The translations under genes and the position numbers were made by a program. DNA of 64,000 nucleotides from an uncultured Lachnospiraceae bacterium. Its GTDB lineage: Bacteria; Bacillota; Clostridia; Lachnospirales; Lachnospiraceae. The notes under the pieces are model-generated. The model did not search any database. It was not told the origin of the DNA and saw only the letters and a program-made list of their open reading frames with translations. Location: positions 1 through 64,000 of the forward strand of contig CAMUYQ010000008.1 in the NCBI GenBank assembly GCA_947165025.1. The letters run 5' to 3'. This document shows positions 15,430 to 22,911 of this stretch, piece after piece. Positions within the stretch are counted from its first letter, which is position 1; the number at the start of each line of letters is the position of its first letter.

Positions 15430-15470
15430 ATTAGCTAATTCCATTATAGCAAATTTTAGCTAAAACACAA
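15430..15470 (-). promoter_or_regulatory. Promoter/operator of the Phd/PIN operon
   Basis: On the minus strand TTGTGT (15470-15465), 16-bp spacer, TATAAT (15448-15443). Palindromes TTTTAGCTAAAA (15454-15465) and ATTAGCTAAT (15430-15439), centres 25 bp apart, flank the -10 box. Paired palindromes fit cooperative Phd-type repression. Confidence 0.75.
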
Positions 15471-15630
15471 GTCTTCTTAACCCGGTAGACCACAAATATT
15501 CCGTAAAGTGAATTTATAATTTCTATCGCTTGGTTTACATAACTATATGGAGTAGAAACTACTCTTGCACAGGGGAATTAAAACTATATAAGATTGTGTC
15601 GGTTATCTGTCCGCCAAGAAAGGAGTCCCT

Positions 15631-15798
15631 ATGAGTAAAAATAAAAAGGGAAACGGACATCACCACCTGACACTGTCAGACAGGGTATACATAGAATCAG
15701 AACTGAATATAGGAAGTACATTCAAGAGTATACGCTCGTCCAATCCCATACCAGTAATATTTACAAATCCGTGTCAGTATCAACCGTGGCTCAAATAA
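15631..15798 (+). pseudogene. IS30-family transposase remnant (N-terminus only)
   Basis: A 55-codon reading frame begins with a good AAAGGAG site and MSKNKKGNGHHHLTLSDRVY, followed by IESELNIGSTFKSI, which matches the N-terminal helix-turn-helix of IS30-type transposases (LTLxDRxxIExxLNxGxSFKxI). The similarity stops near residue 38, and the rest is unrelated sequence ending in a stop. No catalytic DDE region or second IS end is visible nearby, so this is a relic. It and the flanking toxin-antitoxin genes mark this stretch as recombined. Confidence 0.75.
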
Positions 15799-15935
15799 GT
15801 CTCAAAAATCTCCTTCCAGCCATTCAGCTGCATCTATTATCCGGATTCCTATTCCCCATTTTTAATATAATTTGTTTTTGGGGAATAAATTTTGCTTGTG
15901 CCATACCTTTTACCATCATAGCATTATATTAATTC

Positions 15936-16037
15936 TTAGTCATCTATCCCGGCAGCCTTTATTCTTGCTGCAAGTGCTTCAAAATACTCCTCTATATTTT
16001 CTCTGTATAAATACTCCTCCTCAACCTGATGCCCCAT
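15936..16037 (-). CDS. Possible 33-residue ORF overlapping the end of the next gene
   Basis: ATG 16037 is preceded by AGGAGGC at good spacing and encodes MGHQVEEEYLYRENIEEYFE followed by ALAARIKAAGIDD, a plausible amphipathic helix. It overlaps the last 17 bp of the 215-residue gene, as in coupled pairs. It could be a real small protein or the truncated start of a lost partner gene. A 9-bp inverted repeat (TATTCCCCA / TGGGGAATA, 15850-15887) lies beyond its stop. Confidence 0.4.
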   Translation of the reverse strand: MGHQVEEEYLYRENIEEYFEALAARIKAAGIDD

Positions 16038-16668
16038 TAACAGCCTCCTGTACGTTTGTTATCAACAATCCTCTGTTAAGAAATGACGGGATTGCCTTCT
16101 GGATTTCCTCCTTGAGCACGCCCTTATTACCATACTTAAAATACATAAGATATGTATACGGATCCAGAACAAGATCGTTTGTTCTGCGCGTATTATATCG
16201 TTCTATCCCGTTGATATAATCCAAAAATCCTCCTAAATAGCGCTTATTTATACCACGATACTTGGAGACATCATACTTCCTGATAAACTCTTCCGACCCC
16301 ATTGTCTTATAATCATGTGCTACCATTGACATGAAGAGCGTATAATTCTCATAATCGACATTCTTAACCGGCCTATACGTTCTGTGAATACCCAGAAGCT
16401 TTGCATAGCTCTCCGCTCTCATCTGTAAATCACGAGCCCTCTGCTCCAATGCCCTTCGTTCCTCGATCATGACCTTCATATCGGGCACACGGTCGGCATG
16501 GATATATTCACTTCTTACATGCTTACCCTCCCTATATTGAAGATAATAATATTCACCACCCTTTATTGTTCTCTTACGGAGACAGCCTTTGTGGTATTCC
16601 TCCAGTTTTTCGTGAATCTTCGATAATTCCGCATCGATCGAATTGTAATCGTTAAGGCAATTGTTCAT
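16021..16668 (-). CDS. Uncharacterised accessory protein with N-terminal coiled coil
   Basis: 215 residues, no signal peptide. The N-terminal part has a helix (SIDAELSKIHEKLEEYHKG), then a beta block GGEYYYLQYREGKHVRSEYI and another charged helix (MIEERRALEQRARDLQMRAE). This helix-YYYLQYREGxxxxSEYI-helix pattern is reminiscent of small accessory proteins on mobile elements, but I cannot name a family. The C-terminal half has several Tyr-rich helices. Its promoter is at 16709-16737; no strong RBS is visible. It lies in a region with toxin-antitoxin genes and an IS relic, so a mobile-element role is likely. Confidence 0.6.
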   Translation of the reverse strand: MNNCLNDYNSIDAELSKIHEKLEEYHKGCLRKRTIKGGEYYYLQYREGKHVRSEYIHADRVPDMKVMIEERRALEQRARDLQMRAESYAKLLGIHRTYRPVKNVDYENYTLFMSMVAHDYKTMGSEEFIRKYDVSKYRGINKRYLGGFLDYINGIERYNTRRTNDLVLDPYTYLMYFKYGNKGVLKEEIQKAIPSFLNRGLLITNVQEAVNGASG

Positions 16669-16708
16669 TTCGCAACACCTGTATATTATTTTCTATATCT
16701 GTAGGGTA

Positions 16709-16737
16709 ATTATATACTAATGTGGGTTAATAGTCTA
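16709..16737 (-). promoter_or_regulatory. Promoter of the 215-residue gene
   Basis: On the minus strand TAGACT (16737-16732), 17-bp spacer, TATAAT (16714-16709), 41 bp before the ATG. Confidence 0.6.
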
Positions 16738-16830
16738 TACCTTATCAAATATTTAGCTGAGTCTATTTTTTCGGGCTTTATCGGTCTTTTTCGGAAAATC
16801 TCCATATGGAAGATGTAAAAACCCAGGAAA

Positions 16831-16911
16831 GCAAAAAAAGAGACCAGACCTTTAAGATCCGGCTTCTTTCTAAGGGAGGTTTATGAAAAAGTCTTAGCTC
16901 TTGTTCTTTAC
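16831..16911 (-). ncRNA. Candidate small RNA ending in anti-RBS motif and terminator (copy 3 of 3)
   Basis: From the promoter at 16918-16952 a minus-strand transcript would start near 16911 and stop at a hairpin (16862-16844, 8 bp, loop UAA) followed by UCUCUUUUUUU (16843-16833). The stem needs two G.U pairs that form only in minus-strand RNA, which fixes the orientation. The complement of GGGAGGTTTATGAAAAAG (16874-16891) is just before the hairpin, and a small stem CTTGT...ACAAG is at the 5' end. Only a seven-codon ORF without an RBS fits, so it is probably non-coding, about 80-85 nt. Confidence 0.6.
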
Positions 16912-16917
16912 AAGCAT

Positions 16918-16952
16918 ATAGTACCAAACGTTTCGTCACAGGAATGTCACAC
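16918..16952 (-). promoter_or_regulatory. Direct-repeat promoter of the candidate small RNA
   Basis: On the minus strand GTGTGAC (16952-16946), 5 bp ATTCC, TGTGAC (16940-16935), exactly 11 bp, then TACTAT (16923-16918). This is the same arrangement as the GG-peptide promoter at 14691-14725. On the plus strand TGTCAC plus a TAAAAT near 16970 could also serve the gene at 16984. Confidence 0.65.
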
Positions 16953-16983
16953 TTCAAAAATCTATGATAAAATAACGAAAGAT

Positions 16984-17283
16984 ATGAATCTGTTTGAAAT
17001 CTTCGTAAAACTGACACACATGCACATAAGAGGGCTCTGGGAAGAGACGACAGCAACCTTTACCGGGAAAACAAGGAAAGCCACGGTAATGAGAGTCGAG
17101 GCAGATTACGACGCTTATGAAATATCATACTTTGCCGATGAGAAAAAGATCTACAGCTGGCACACATTCCACCCACTGCCCGATCCCGACCCTGAGAGCC
17201 TTATCGGTACGAAAATAAGGATCAGGTACAAAAAGAACAAACCTCGCGATTTTGAGATAATACCACAGGAGACATATGACTGA
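16984..17283 (+). CDS. Hypothetical small protein
   Basis: 99 residues, no signal peptide. It has a short helix start (MNLFEIFVKLTHMHIRG), then a beta-rich body (ATFTGKTRKATVMRVEADYD; KIYSWHTFHPLPDPD) ending IGTKIRIRYKKNKPRDFEII. The pattern recalls DUF3592-type soluble beta domains, but this is only an impression. The RBS is weak (GAAAG) and its probable -10 (TAAAAT, near 16970) lies in the same region as the divergent direct-repeat promoter, so the two may be co-regulated. Confidence 0.6.
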   Translation: MNLFEIFVKLTHMHIRGLWEETTATFTGKTRKATVMRVEADYDAYEISYFADEKKIYSWHTFHPLPDPDPESLIGTKIRIRYKKNKPRDFEIIPQETYD

Positions 17284-17614
17284 TATTCTCATTTGAAACG
17301 GATCCTGAAGATAAAGATTGATAATTTCAACCACCAACCGAATCACCTCCTTGCAAAAGAAAAGGGCGGGCATCTTGCTCGTCCAATTTTGATATGATCC
17401 TTAACTTTTTTACGCCTCATCCCGGTAATAATGATCCAGATTTTTACCGAAAAGTGCATTGACCGTACTGGTCGCTATCTTGCTGATTGCTTGAAAATCT
17501 AGCAAAACCAACACTTCTGCCCTGTTTCAATCTTACAGATGGCGCAATTTCCTTTTTGGCATCTCTTTTTCCATTTCAGCATTTTATATTTCATATTTGG
17601 TATATTCTTTGTAA
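17284..17614. other. Non-coding or decayed stretch
   Basis: No convincing gene of normal size. The minus strand holds a GGACGAGCA/TGCCCGCCC hairpin with a T-rich tail (about 17364-17385), an AAGGAGGTGATTCGG site followed by TTG that opens a hydrophobic ORF running into the gene above, and a 31-codon cysteine-rich ORF (17499-17594). The peptide text DFQAISKIATSTVNALFG also appears in an open frame (about 17420-17500), looking like the end of a decayed gene. Confidence 0.4.
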
Positions 17615-17747
17615 CTGAGTCAGCGCCCCTCGATTCCGCTTCGCTTCATCTCGGGGTTGTTGCTTCGCAACACTCCCGTCCATAAAAATACCCCGGGAAA
17701 CACAAGCGCTTCCCGGGGTATCCTTATGTCCGTTCCCGCTGACTCAG
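17615..17747. repeat. 133-bp element bounded by perfect 11-bp inverted repeats
   Basis: CTGAGTCAGCG (17615-17625) and CGCTGACTCAG (17737-17747) enclose three further dyads: CCCC-rich arms around GCTTCGC (about 17627-17657), GTTGC-ttc-GCAAC (about 17658-17672) and the glgA terminator. Each outer arm is itself nearly palindromic (CTGA-S-TCAG). The nesting suggests a small repeat element or a structured 3' RNA. Confidence 0.65.
17684..17721 (-). terminator. glgA terminator
   Basis: On the minus strand a 12-bp perfect stem, ATACCCCGGGAA (17721-17710) with TTCCCGGGGTAT (17699-17688), 10-nt loop, runs into five T. It is 31 bp past the glgA stop. Confidence 0.9.
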
Positions 17748-17751
17748 CTTA

Positions 17752-19194
17752 TCAACCTATCAACCAATCGTACAGTTCCTGATATTTCAGTGCGCTGACC
17801 TGCCAGCTGAAGTCTGCAGCCATGGCGCGGTCGACCATCTTATTCCATTCACGTTTCTTGTCGTAGTAGATACGCTCCGCGTTTCTGATGCATCCGAGCA
17901 TCTCGTGAGCGTTGTAGTTCGTGAACGAGAATCCGGTTCCGGTGCTCTCGTATTCATTGTAAGGCTCAACGGTATCCTTAAGTCCGCCCGTTTCACGGAC
18001 GATAGGAAGTGTTCCGTAGTGGAGAGCCATGAGCTGTGACAGGCCGCACGGCTCAAACAGCGACGGCATCAGGAATGCGTCTGCTGCGGCGTATATCTTG
18101 TGCGAGAGCGCCTCTGAATAATAAATGTTTGCCGATACCTTGTTCGCATACTTCCAGTCGAAATGCCTGAACATGTTCTCGTAACGCTCTTCTCCGGTAC
18201 CGAGAATGACTATCTGAACGTTATCCTGGCACAGTTCGTCCATGACGTATGCGATAAGGTCAAATCCCTTCTGGTCGGTCAGACGGCTGACAATACCGAT
18301 CATCATCTTCTTCTCGTCCTTATCAAGGCCGAGCTCTTCCTGAAGTGCGAGCTTGTTCTTGACCTTTTCCTTGCGGAAATCCTTGGCGTTATAAGGCTTG
18401 ACTATAAACTTGTCGGTCATCGGATTGTATTCGTCGTAATCGATACCGTTAACGATACCGCGAAGGTCGTTTGCGCGGGCTCTAAGCAGTCCGTCAAGTC
18501 CTTCACCGTAGAACGGCATCTTGATCTCTTCAGCATAAGTATATGATACTGTCGTGATAGCATCCGCAAATACAAGGCCGCCCTTTAACAGGTTTCCGTC
18601 CTTATATGCTTCAAGCTTGTCAGGCGTAAAGAAATACCCTGGAAGTCCGGACAGCGTCCTTACCGTCTCAACGTCCCATACACCCTGGAATTTCAGGTTG
18701 TGTATAGTCATGACCGATTTCATGTTGCGGAAGAACTCTCCGTCATGAAAACGCTCTTTTAAGAACACGGGGATCAGTCCTGTCTGCCAGTCGTGGCAGT
18801 GCACGATATCGGGCTGGAAACCAACGACCGGAAGGACCGAAAGCACAGCTTTCGAAAAGAAGATGAACTTCTCAAGATCCCACAGAAGATCGCCGTACGG
18901 CTTTGCACCCGAAAAATAGAATTCGTTATCGACAAAATAGAATATCACGCCGTCGTATTCCATCTTGAACACTCCGACATACTTGTTGTCATTTCCTATA
19001 TCCATGTAGAATGAGTCGATATACTCCATCTTTTCCGTGTATTCCCTTGACATGCAAAGATACTTGGGAATGATGACACGGACATCAAAATACTTTTTAT
19101 CAAAGCATTTGGGCAGAGAGCCCACAACATCGGCAAGCCCGCCCGTCTTGATAAAGGGGACACACTCAGATGCGGCAAACAATATCTTCTTCAT
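17752..19194 (-). CDS. glgA: Glycogen synthase (ADP-glucose-dependent)
   Basis: 480 residues, the usual length for bacterial GlgA (GT5 family). It starts MKKILFAASECVPFIKTGGLADVVGSLP, containing the ADP-glucose-binding KTGGL motif at about 16-20. The C-terminal GT-B half has GIVSRLTDQKGFDLI and the donor-site block LMPSLFEPCGLSQLMALHYG with the conserved Glu. It elongates alpha-1,4-glucan in the cytoplasm. The RBS is AGGAGGTAGCTG. It starts 24 bp after livF, so it may be partly co-transcribed with the liv operon; no other glycogen genes are in the window. Confidence 0.95.
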   Translation of the reverse strand: MKKILFAASECVPFIKTGGLADVVGSLPKCFDKKYFDVRVIIPKYLCMSREYTEKMEYIDSFYMDIGNDNKYVGVFKMEYDGVIFYFVDNEFYFSGAKPYGDLLWDLEKFIFFSKAVLSVLPVVGFQPDIVHCHDWQTGLIPVFLKERFHDGEFFRNMKSVMTIHNLKFQGVWDVETVRTLSGLPGYFFTPDKLEAYKDGNLLKGGLVFADAITTVSYTYAEEIKMPFYGEGLDGLLRARANDLRGIVNGIDYDEYNPMTDKFIVKPYNAKDFRKEKVKNKLALQEELGLDKDEKKMMIGIVSRLTDQKGFDLIAYVMDELCQDNVQIVILGTGEERYENMFRHFDWKYANKVSANIYYSEALSHKIYAAADAFLMPSLFEPCGLSQLMALHYGTLPIVRETGGLKDTVEPYNEYESTGTGFSFTNYNAHEMLGCIRNAERIYYDKKREWNKMVDRAMAADFSWQVSALKYQELYDWLIG

Positions 19195-19218
19195 CAGCTA
19201 CCTCCTGCAGTAATCTGC

Positions 19219-19944
19219 TCAGTTGCTTCCTGACGTGCTTCCAAGATATGCAGCACGTACCTTCTCGTCCTCCAAAAGTTCCTTACCGGTTCCTTCCATG
19301 CGGATCTTTCCGTTCTCTAAAACATAGGCTCTGTCAGCTACATGAAGAGCCATATTTGCATTCTGTTCGATCAGAAGCACTGTCGTTCCCGCTTCATTGA
19401 TCCTTCTGATTATCTTGAATATTTCCTGCACAACGATAGGTGCAAGACCAAGTGACGGCTCATCCATCATCAGAAGCTTGGGACGTCCCATAAGAGCGCG
19501 TCCGACCGCGAGCATCTGCTGCTCACCGCCCGAGAGTGTACCGCCCTCCTGCCACGAACGCTCTTTAAGCCTCGGGAAATATCCGTACACCATCTCGATG
19601 TCCTTCTCGAGATCGTCTTTTCTGAGATATGCACCTATCTTGAGGTTCTCGATAACGGTCAGGTTCGGGAATATACGTCTTCCCTCAGGTACCATCATCA
19701 GACCCTTTGACACGATCTGTGTCGGGTCCTTTCCTGTTATGTCCTCACCGTCGAATATGATATTTCCTTCGGCAGGCTTTACAAGTCCCGATATCGTACG
19801 AAGTGTCGAACTCTTTCCGGCACCGTTTGCTCCGATAAGAGTGACTATCTCGCCCGCATGGACATCCAGGTCTATGCCTCTGACAGCTTCAATACCGCCG
19901 TATTTTACCTTCAGTTCTTTGATCTGTAAAAGCGTATCGCTCAT
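19219..19944 (-). CDS. livF: Branched-chain amino acid ABC transporter ATP-binding protein LivF
   Basis: 241 residues with Walker A GANGAGKSS, signature LSGGEQQMLAVGRALM and Walker B LLMMDEPSLGLAP, the last two in the form specific to LivF. It pairs with LivG to drive uptake of leucine, isoleucine and valine or related compounds. It is the last gene of the livKHMGF operon, 2 bp after livG. Confidence 0.93.
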   Translation of the reverse strand: MSDTLLQIKELKVKYGGIEAVRGIDLDVHAGEIVTLIGANGAGKSSTLRTISGLVKPAEGNIIFDGEDITGKDPTQIVSKGLMMVPEGRRIFPNLTVIENLKIGAYLRKDDLEKDIEMVYGYFPRLKERSWQEGGTLSGGEQQMLAVGRALMGRPKLLMMDEPSLGLAPIVVQEIFKIIRRINEAGTTVLLIEQNANMALHVADRAYVLENGKIRMEGTGKELLEDEKVRAAYLGSTSGSN

Positions 19945-19946
19945 AT

Positions 19947-20792
19947 CTATTCCTCATCTCCGACACCGAGATATGCCTCGATGACACGGTGGTTGTTCTG
20001 AACTTCCTCGGGGACACCTCTTGCGATCTCGCTGCCGAAATCGATGACGTAAATGTAATCCGAAACATTCATTACAAGATCCATATGATGTTCGATCAGA
20101 AATACCGTAAGATCGTACTTTTCGCGTATCTGTCTGACAAAGTCTGCAAGCATCGACGTCTCAAGAGGATTCATGCCCGCTGCCGGCTCATCAAGCAGAA
20201 GAAGTGAAGGGTGTGTGGCAAGCGCTCTTGCTATCTCAAGGCGTCGCTGCAGTCCGTAGGGAAGGCTTACAGCCAGTTCATCCTTGTATGTCTCAAGGTC
20301 CTGCTCAACGAGAAGTTCCATAGTCTCGTCACGCATCCTCTTCTCTTCAGCAAGATTCCTGCGAAACGTTGCGGAGAAGACATTCTGTTTTGCATGCTGG
20401 TGCTTTGCGATAAGAACGTTCTCAAACACCGTCATGCTCTTCCATAGCCTGATGTTCTGGAAAGTACGCGCTATTCCAAGTCCCGTTATCTCATCGGGAG
20501 TCGGAGCGAGTATCTGCTCCTTTGCAAATTTGTCGGCATGTTCGCCTTTATATGTCTTGAGTGATTTTCCCGTAGGGTGATTGCGTACCATGGGCTTGCC
20601 CATGAACTCTATAAGGCCGTTGGTCGGCTGGTATACGCCTGTTATGCAGTTAAATGCGGTCGTCTTGCCGGCACCGTTGGGTCCGATAAGAGCGATTATC
20701 TTGTGTTCGGGAACCTCAAGAGAAAGGTTGTTGACCGATACTACACCACCGAACTGCATTGTCACGTTTTCAAGTCTGAGTGCATTTCCCAT
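19947..20792 (-). CDS. livG: Branched-chain amino acid ABC transporter ATP-binding protein LivG
   Basis: 281 residues. Walker A is GPNGAGKTT, the signature is VSLPYGLQRRLEIARALA (LivG form, with PYG replacing SGG), and Walker B is LLLLDEPAAGMNP. It is about 25 residues longer than typical because of an insert after Walker A (about 60-95, HPTGKSLKTYKGEHADKFAK), which is common in clostridial LivG. It works with LivF on the LivH/LivM channel. It is 3 bp from livM. Confidence 0.93.
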   Translation of the reverse strand: MGNALRLENVTMQFGGVVSVNNLSLEVPEHKIIALIGPNGAGKTTAFNCITGVYQPTNGLIEFMGKPMVRNHPTGKSLKTYKGEHADKFAKEQILAPTPDEITGLGIARTFQNIRLWKSMTVFENVLIAKHQHAKQNVFSATFRRNLAEEKRMRDETMELLVEQDLETYKDELAVSLPYGLQRRLEIARALATHPSLLLLDEPAAGMNPLETSMLADFVRQIREKYDLTVFLIEHHMDLVMNVSDYIYVIDFGSEIARGVPEEVQNNHRVIEAYLGVGDEE

Positions 20793-20795
20793 GTC

Positions 20796-21992
20796 TTATG
20801 ATCTCCTTTCCGATCTTTTGGAGATCTTTTTCAGAAGGCCGCCGATGTTTATCTCGCGGTTACCCATGATACCCTGCGAGAAGAAAAGCACGATGACCAT
20901 GATAACGATCGAGAACACGACCATTCTGAAGCCGTTTCTGAGAAGCGGCACCTGGAAGCTTCCGAGATACTGTTCGCTGTCAAGGAATCTGAGCCACCAT
21001 TCGGAGCATGCAACGTAAAGGAATGTTGCTATAACGCTTCCGCTGACCGACCCTATTCCGCCGATAACAACGATCAGAAGAATCTCATATGTCATGACCG
21101 ACGTGAATGCCTTTGCCTGTGCATTTGCAACATACATCGCAAACAGTGCACCGCCTACGCCGGCAAAGAAACTCGAAATCACGAACGACATCATCTTGTG
21201 TTTGAAAAGACTCACACCCATTGCCTCGGCCGCTATCTCATCGTCACGGATAGACTTGAAAGCGCGTCCGTATGATGAATTGATCAGCAGAACGATCACG
21301 AGAATGCAGAGTGCCGAGATAAGGAACGGAACAAAAGTCGAGAGGCGGAGAACCGTTTCCCCCGATCCGTTCGTTATGTTGAAGTTTGAAAACGTCGGGA
21401 AACCTTTGATCATGTTCGCGCCGTTTGTTACCTTTCCAAGCTTCTGCCACTGGAAGATCGCACGGAGTATTTCCGCAAATCCCAAAGTCGCTATTGCCAG
21501 GTAGTCACTTTTCAGCCTGAGCACGGGAATACCGATGAGATATGAAAAAAATCCTGCCACGCATCCGGCAAGTATGAGCGCGATAAGGCATGCAAGGATC
21601 ATTGCGATCGCACCGCCTGCGCCACCCGATCCGAATATTCCCTCAAACATATCCAAAAGGGAAAAATCAAAAGCGCAGCCTCCGAACAGATAATAGACCT
21701 GTTCTTTCTGCACAGCGGGGACCATCAGTATCGCATATGTGTATGCCCCCAGAAGCATGAATCCCGCCTGTCCGAGCGAGAACAGTCCGGTAAATCCGTT
21801 AAGCAGGTTCATCGATACGGCAACGAGTGAATACACAGCGGCCTTCTTCAGAACCGTGAACAGCGGACTTGTCGGCTGGAACACCTGCGGCAGGTTCGGA
21901 ATGAACGCAGACAGGTTCTCAAGCAGTATGACAAGCAGTAATAATATGGCTATCCCGATAAACACCGGGAATGATTTTCGACTCTGTTTCAT
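20796..21992 (-). CDS. livM: Branched-chain amino acid ABC transporter permease LivM
   Basis: 398 residues with eight or more hydrophobic segments. Conserved LivM blocks are present: AVSMNLLNGFTGLFSLGQAGFM near residue 55, the LKSDYLAIATLGFAEILR loop near 175 and SVSGSVIATFLYVA near 325. There is an insert around residues 105-135 (glycine-rich, GSGGAGGAIA). With LivH it forms the transmembrane channel. The C-terminus ends in a basic cytoplasmic tail. Confidence 0.93.
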   Translation of the reverse strand: MKQSRKSFPVFIGIAILLLLVILLENLSAFIPNLPQVFQPTSPLFTVLKKAAVYSLVAVSMNLLNGFTGLFSLGQAGFMLLGAYTYAILMVPAVQKEQVYYLFGGCAFDFSLLDMFEGIFGSGGAGGAIAMILACLIALILAGCVAGFFSYLIGIPVLRLKSDYLAIATLGFAEILRAIFQWQKLGKVTNGANMIKGFPTFSNFNITNGSGETVLRLSTFVPFLISALCILVIVLLINSSYGRAFKSIRDDEIAAEAMGVSLFKHKMMSFVISSFFAGVGGALFAMYVANAQAKAFTSVMTYEILLIVVIGGIGSVSGSVIATFLYVACSEWWLRFLDSEQYLGSFQVPLLRNGFRMVVFSIVIMVIVLFFSQGIMGNREINIGGLLKKISKRSERRS

Positions 21993-21995
21993 TAT

Positions 21996-22883
21996 CTACA
22001 CCTTATCCGTAGCAGCCTCACCGAAGAGACCCTGCGGTTTGAATATCAGGATTATTATCAGAAGCGCAAACGTGAATGCATCCGAGAAGACGGAAACATC
22101 CCACGCAGACGGAAGACCTTTTATGATGGTCTCGCAGATTCCTATAAGGAACGCTCCTATCACCGCTCCGGGTATCGAACCAATTCCGCCGAATACCGCC
22201 GCAACGAAGGCTTTCAGTCCGGGCATTGCACCGGCTGTCGGCGTGATCGCGGGATAGTTTGTGAAGAACAGGACCGAACCTACTGCGGCAAGCGCGGATC
22301 CGATTATGAACGTTACCGAGATAACGCTGTTGATCTTGATTCCCATGAGACGGCTTGTCTCAAAATCCTTGGATACGGCTCTCATGGCCATACCGACTTT
22401 GGTACGATTGATAAGCATCGTAAGTGCGAATACGAGAAGCAGCACAAGGAACGGGGTTACGATAACTACCCATTTTGTCTGTGTTCCCGCTACGTTAACC
22501 GTGTCCGATAAAAAGGGGATCACGGGATATGTCATCGGCTGTCCTCCGGTAATGTAGGTGGCGGTATTCTGAAGCAGATAACTGACACCGATCGCCGATA
22601 TCATGACCGACATTCTCGGTGCGCTTCTAAGCGGCTTGTACGCCGCGCGCTCGATCGTGAACCCGAGCACTACAGTCAGGATTAGGACGAGCGGTATCGA
22701 TACGGAAAACGGCATGGTCGCGGTAAAGTATATTCCCATAAGTCCGGCTACCATGAACACATCACCGTGAGCAAAGTTGATCAGGCGAAGAATTCCGTAT
22801 ACGAGTGTATATCCGATTGCTATCAGTGCGTATTGCCCGCCTACCGATATTCCGGAGAGCAATACCGAAATGACATATTCCAT
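21996..22883 (-). CDS. livH: Branched-chain amino acid ABC transporter permease LivH
   Basis: 295 residues, highly hydrophobic, with the LivH start GISVGGQYALIAIGYTLVYGILRLINFAHGD and the conserved GIGSIPGAVIGAFLIG near residue 235. It forms the channel heterodimer with LivM, 3 bp downstream. It begins 28 bp after the binding protein gene. Confidence 0.94.
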   Translation of the reverse strand: MEYVISVLLSGISVGGQYALIAIGYTLVYGILRLINFAHGDVFMVAGLMGIYFTATMPFSVSIPLVLILTVVLGFTIERAAYKPLRSAPRMSVMISAIGVSYLLQNTATYITGGQPMTYPVIPFLSDTVNVAGTQTKWVVIVTPFLVLLLVFALTMLINRTKVGMAMRAVSKDFETSRLMGIKINSVISVTFIIGSALAAVGSVLFFTNYPAITPTAGAMPGLKAFVAAVFGGIGSIPGAVIGAFLIGICETIIKGLPSAWDVSVFSDAFTFALLIIILIFKPQGLFGEAATDKV

Positions 22884-22911
22884 AAGATCTATCCTTTATT
22901 ATCGATCATTC

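Noticed and set aside
17125..17373. Hydrophobic minus-strand ORF with AAGGAGGTGATTCGG (holin-like toxin?)
   Set aside because: Most of it is the shadow of the plus-strand 99-residue gene and it matches no toxin I can recall; the RBS alone is not enough.
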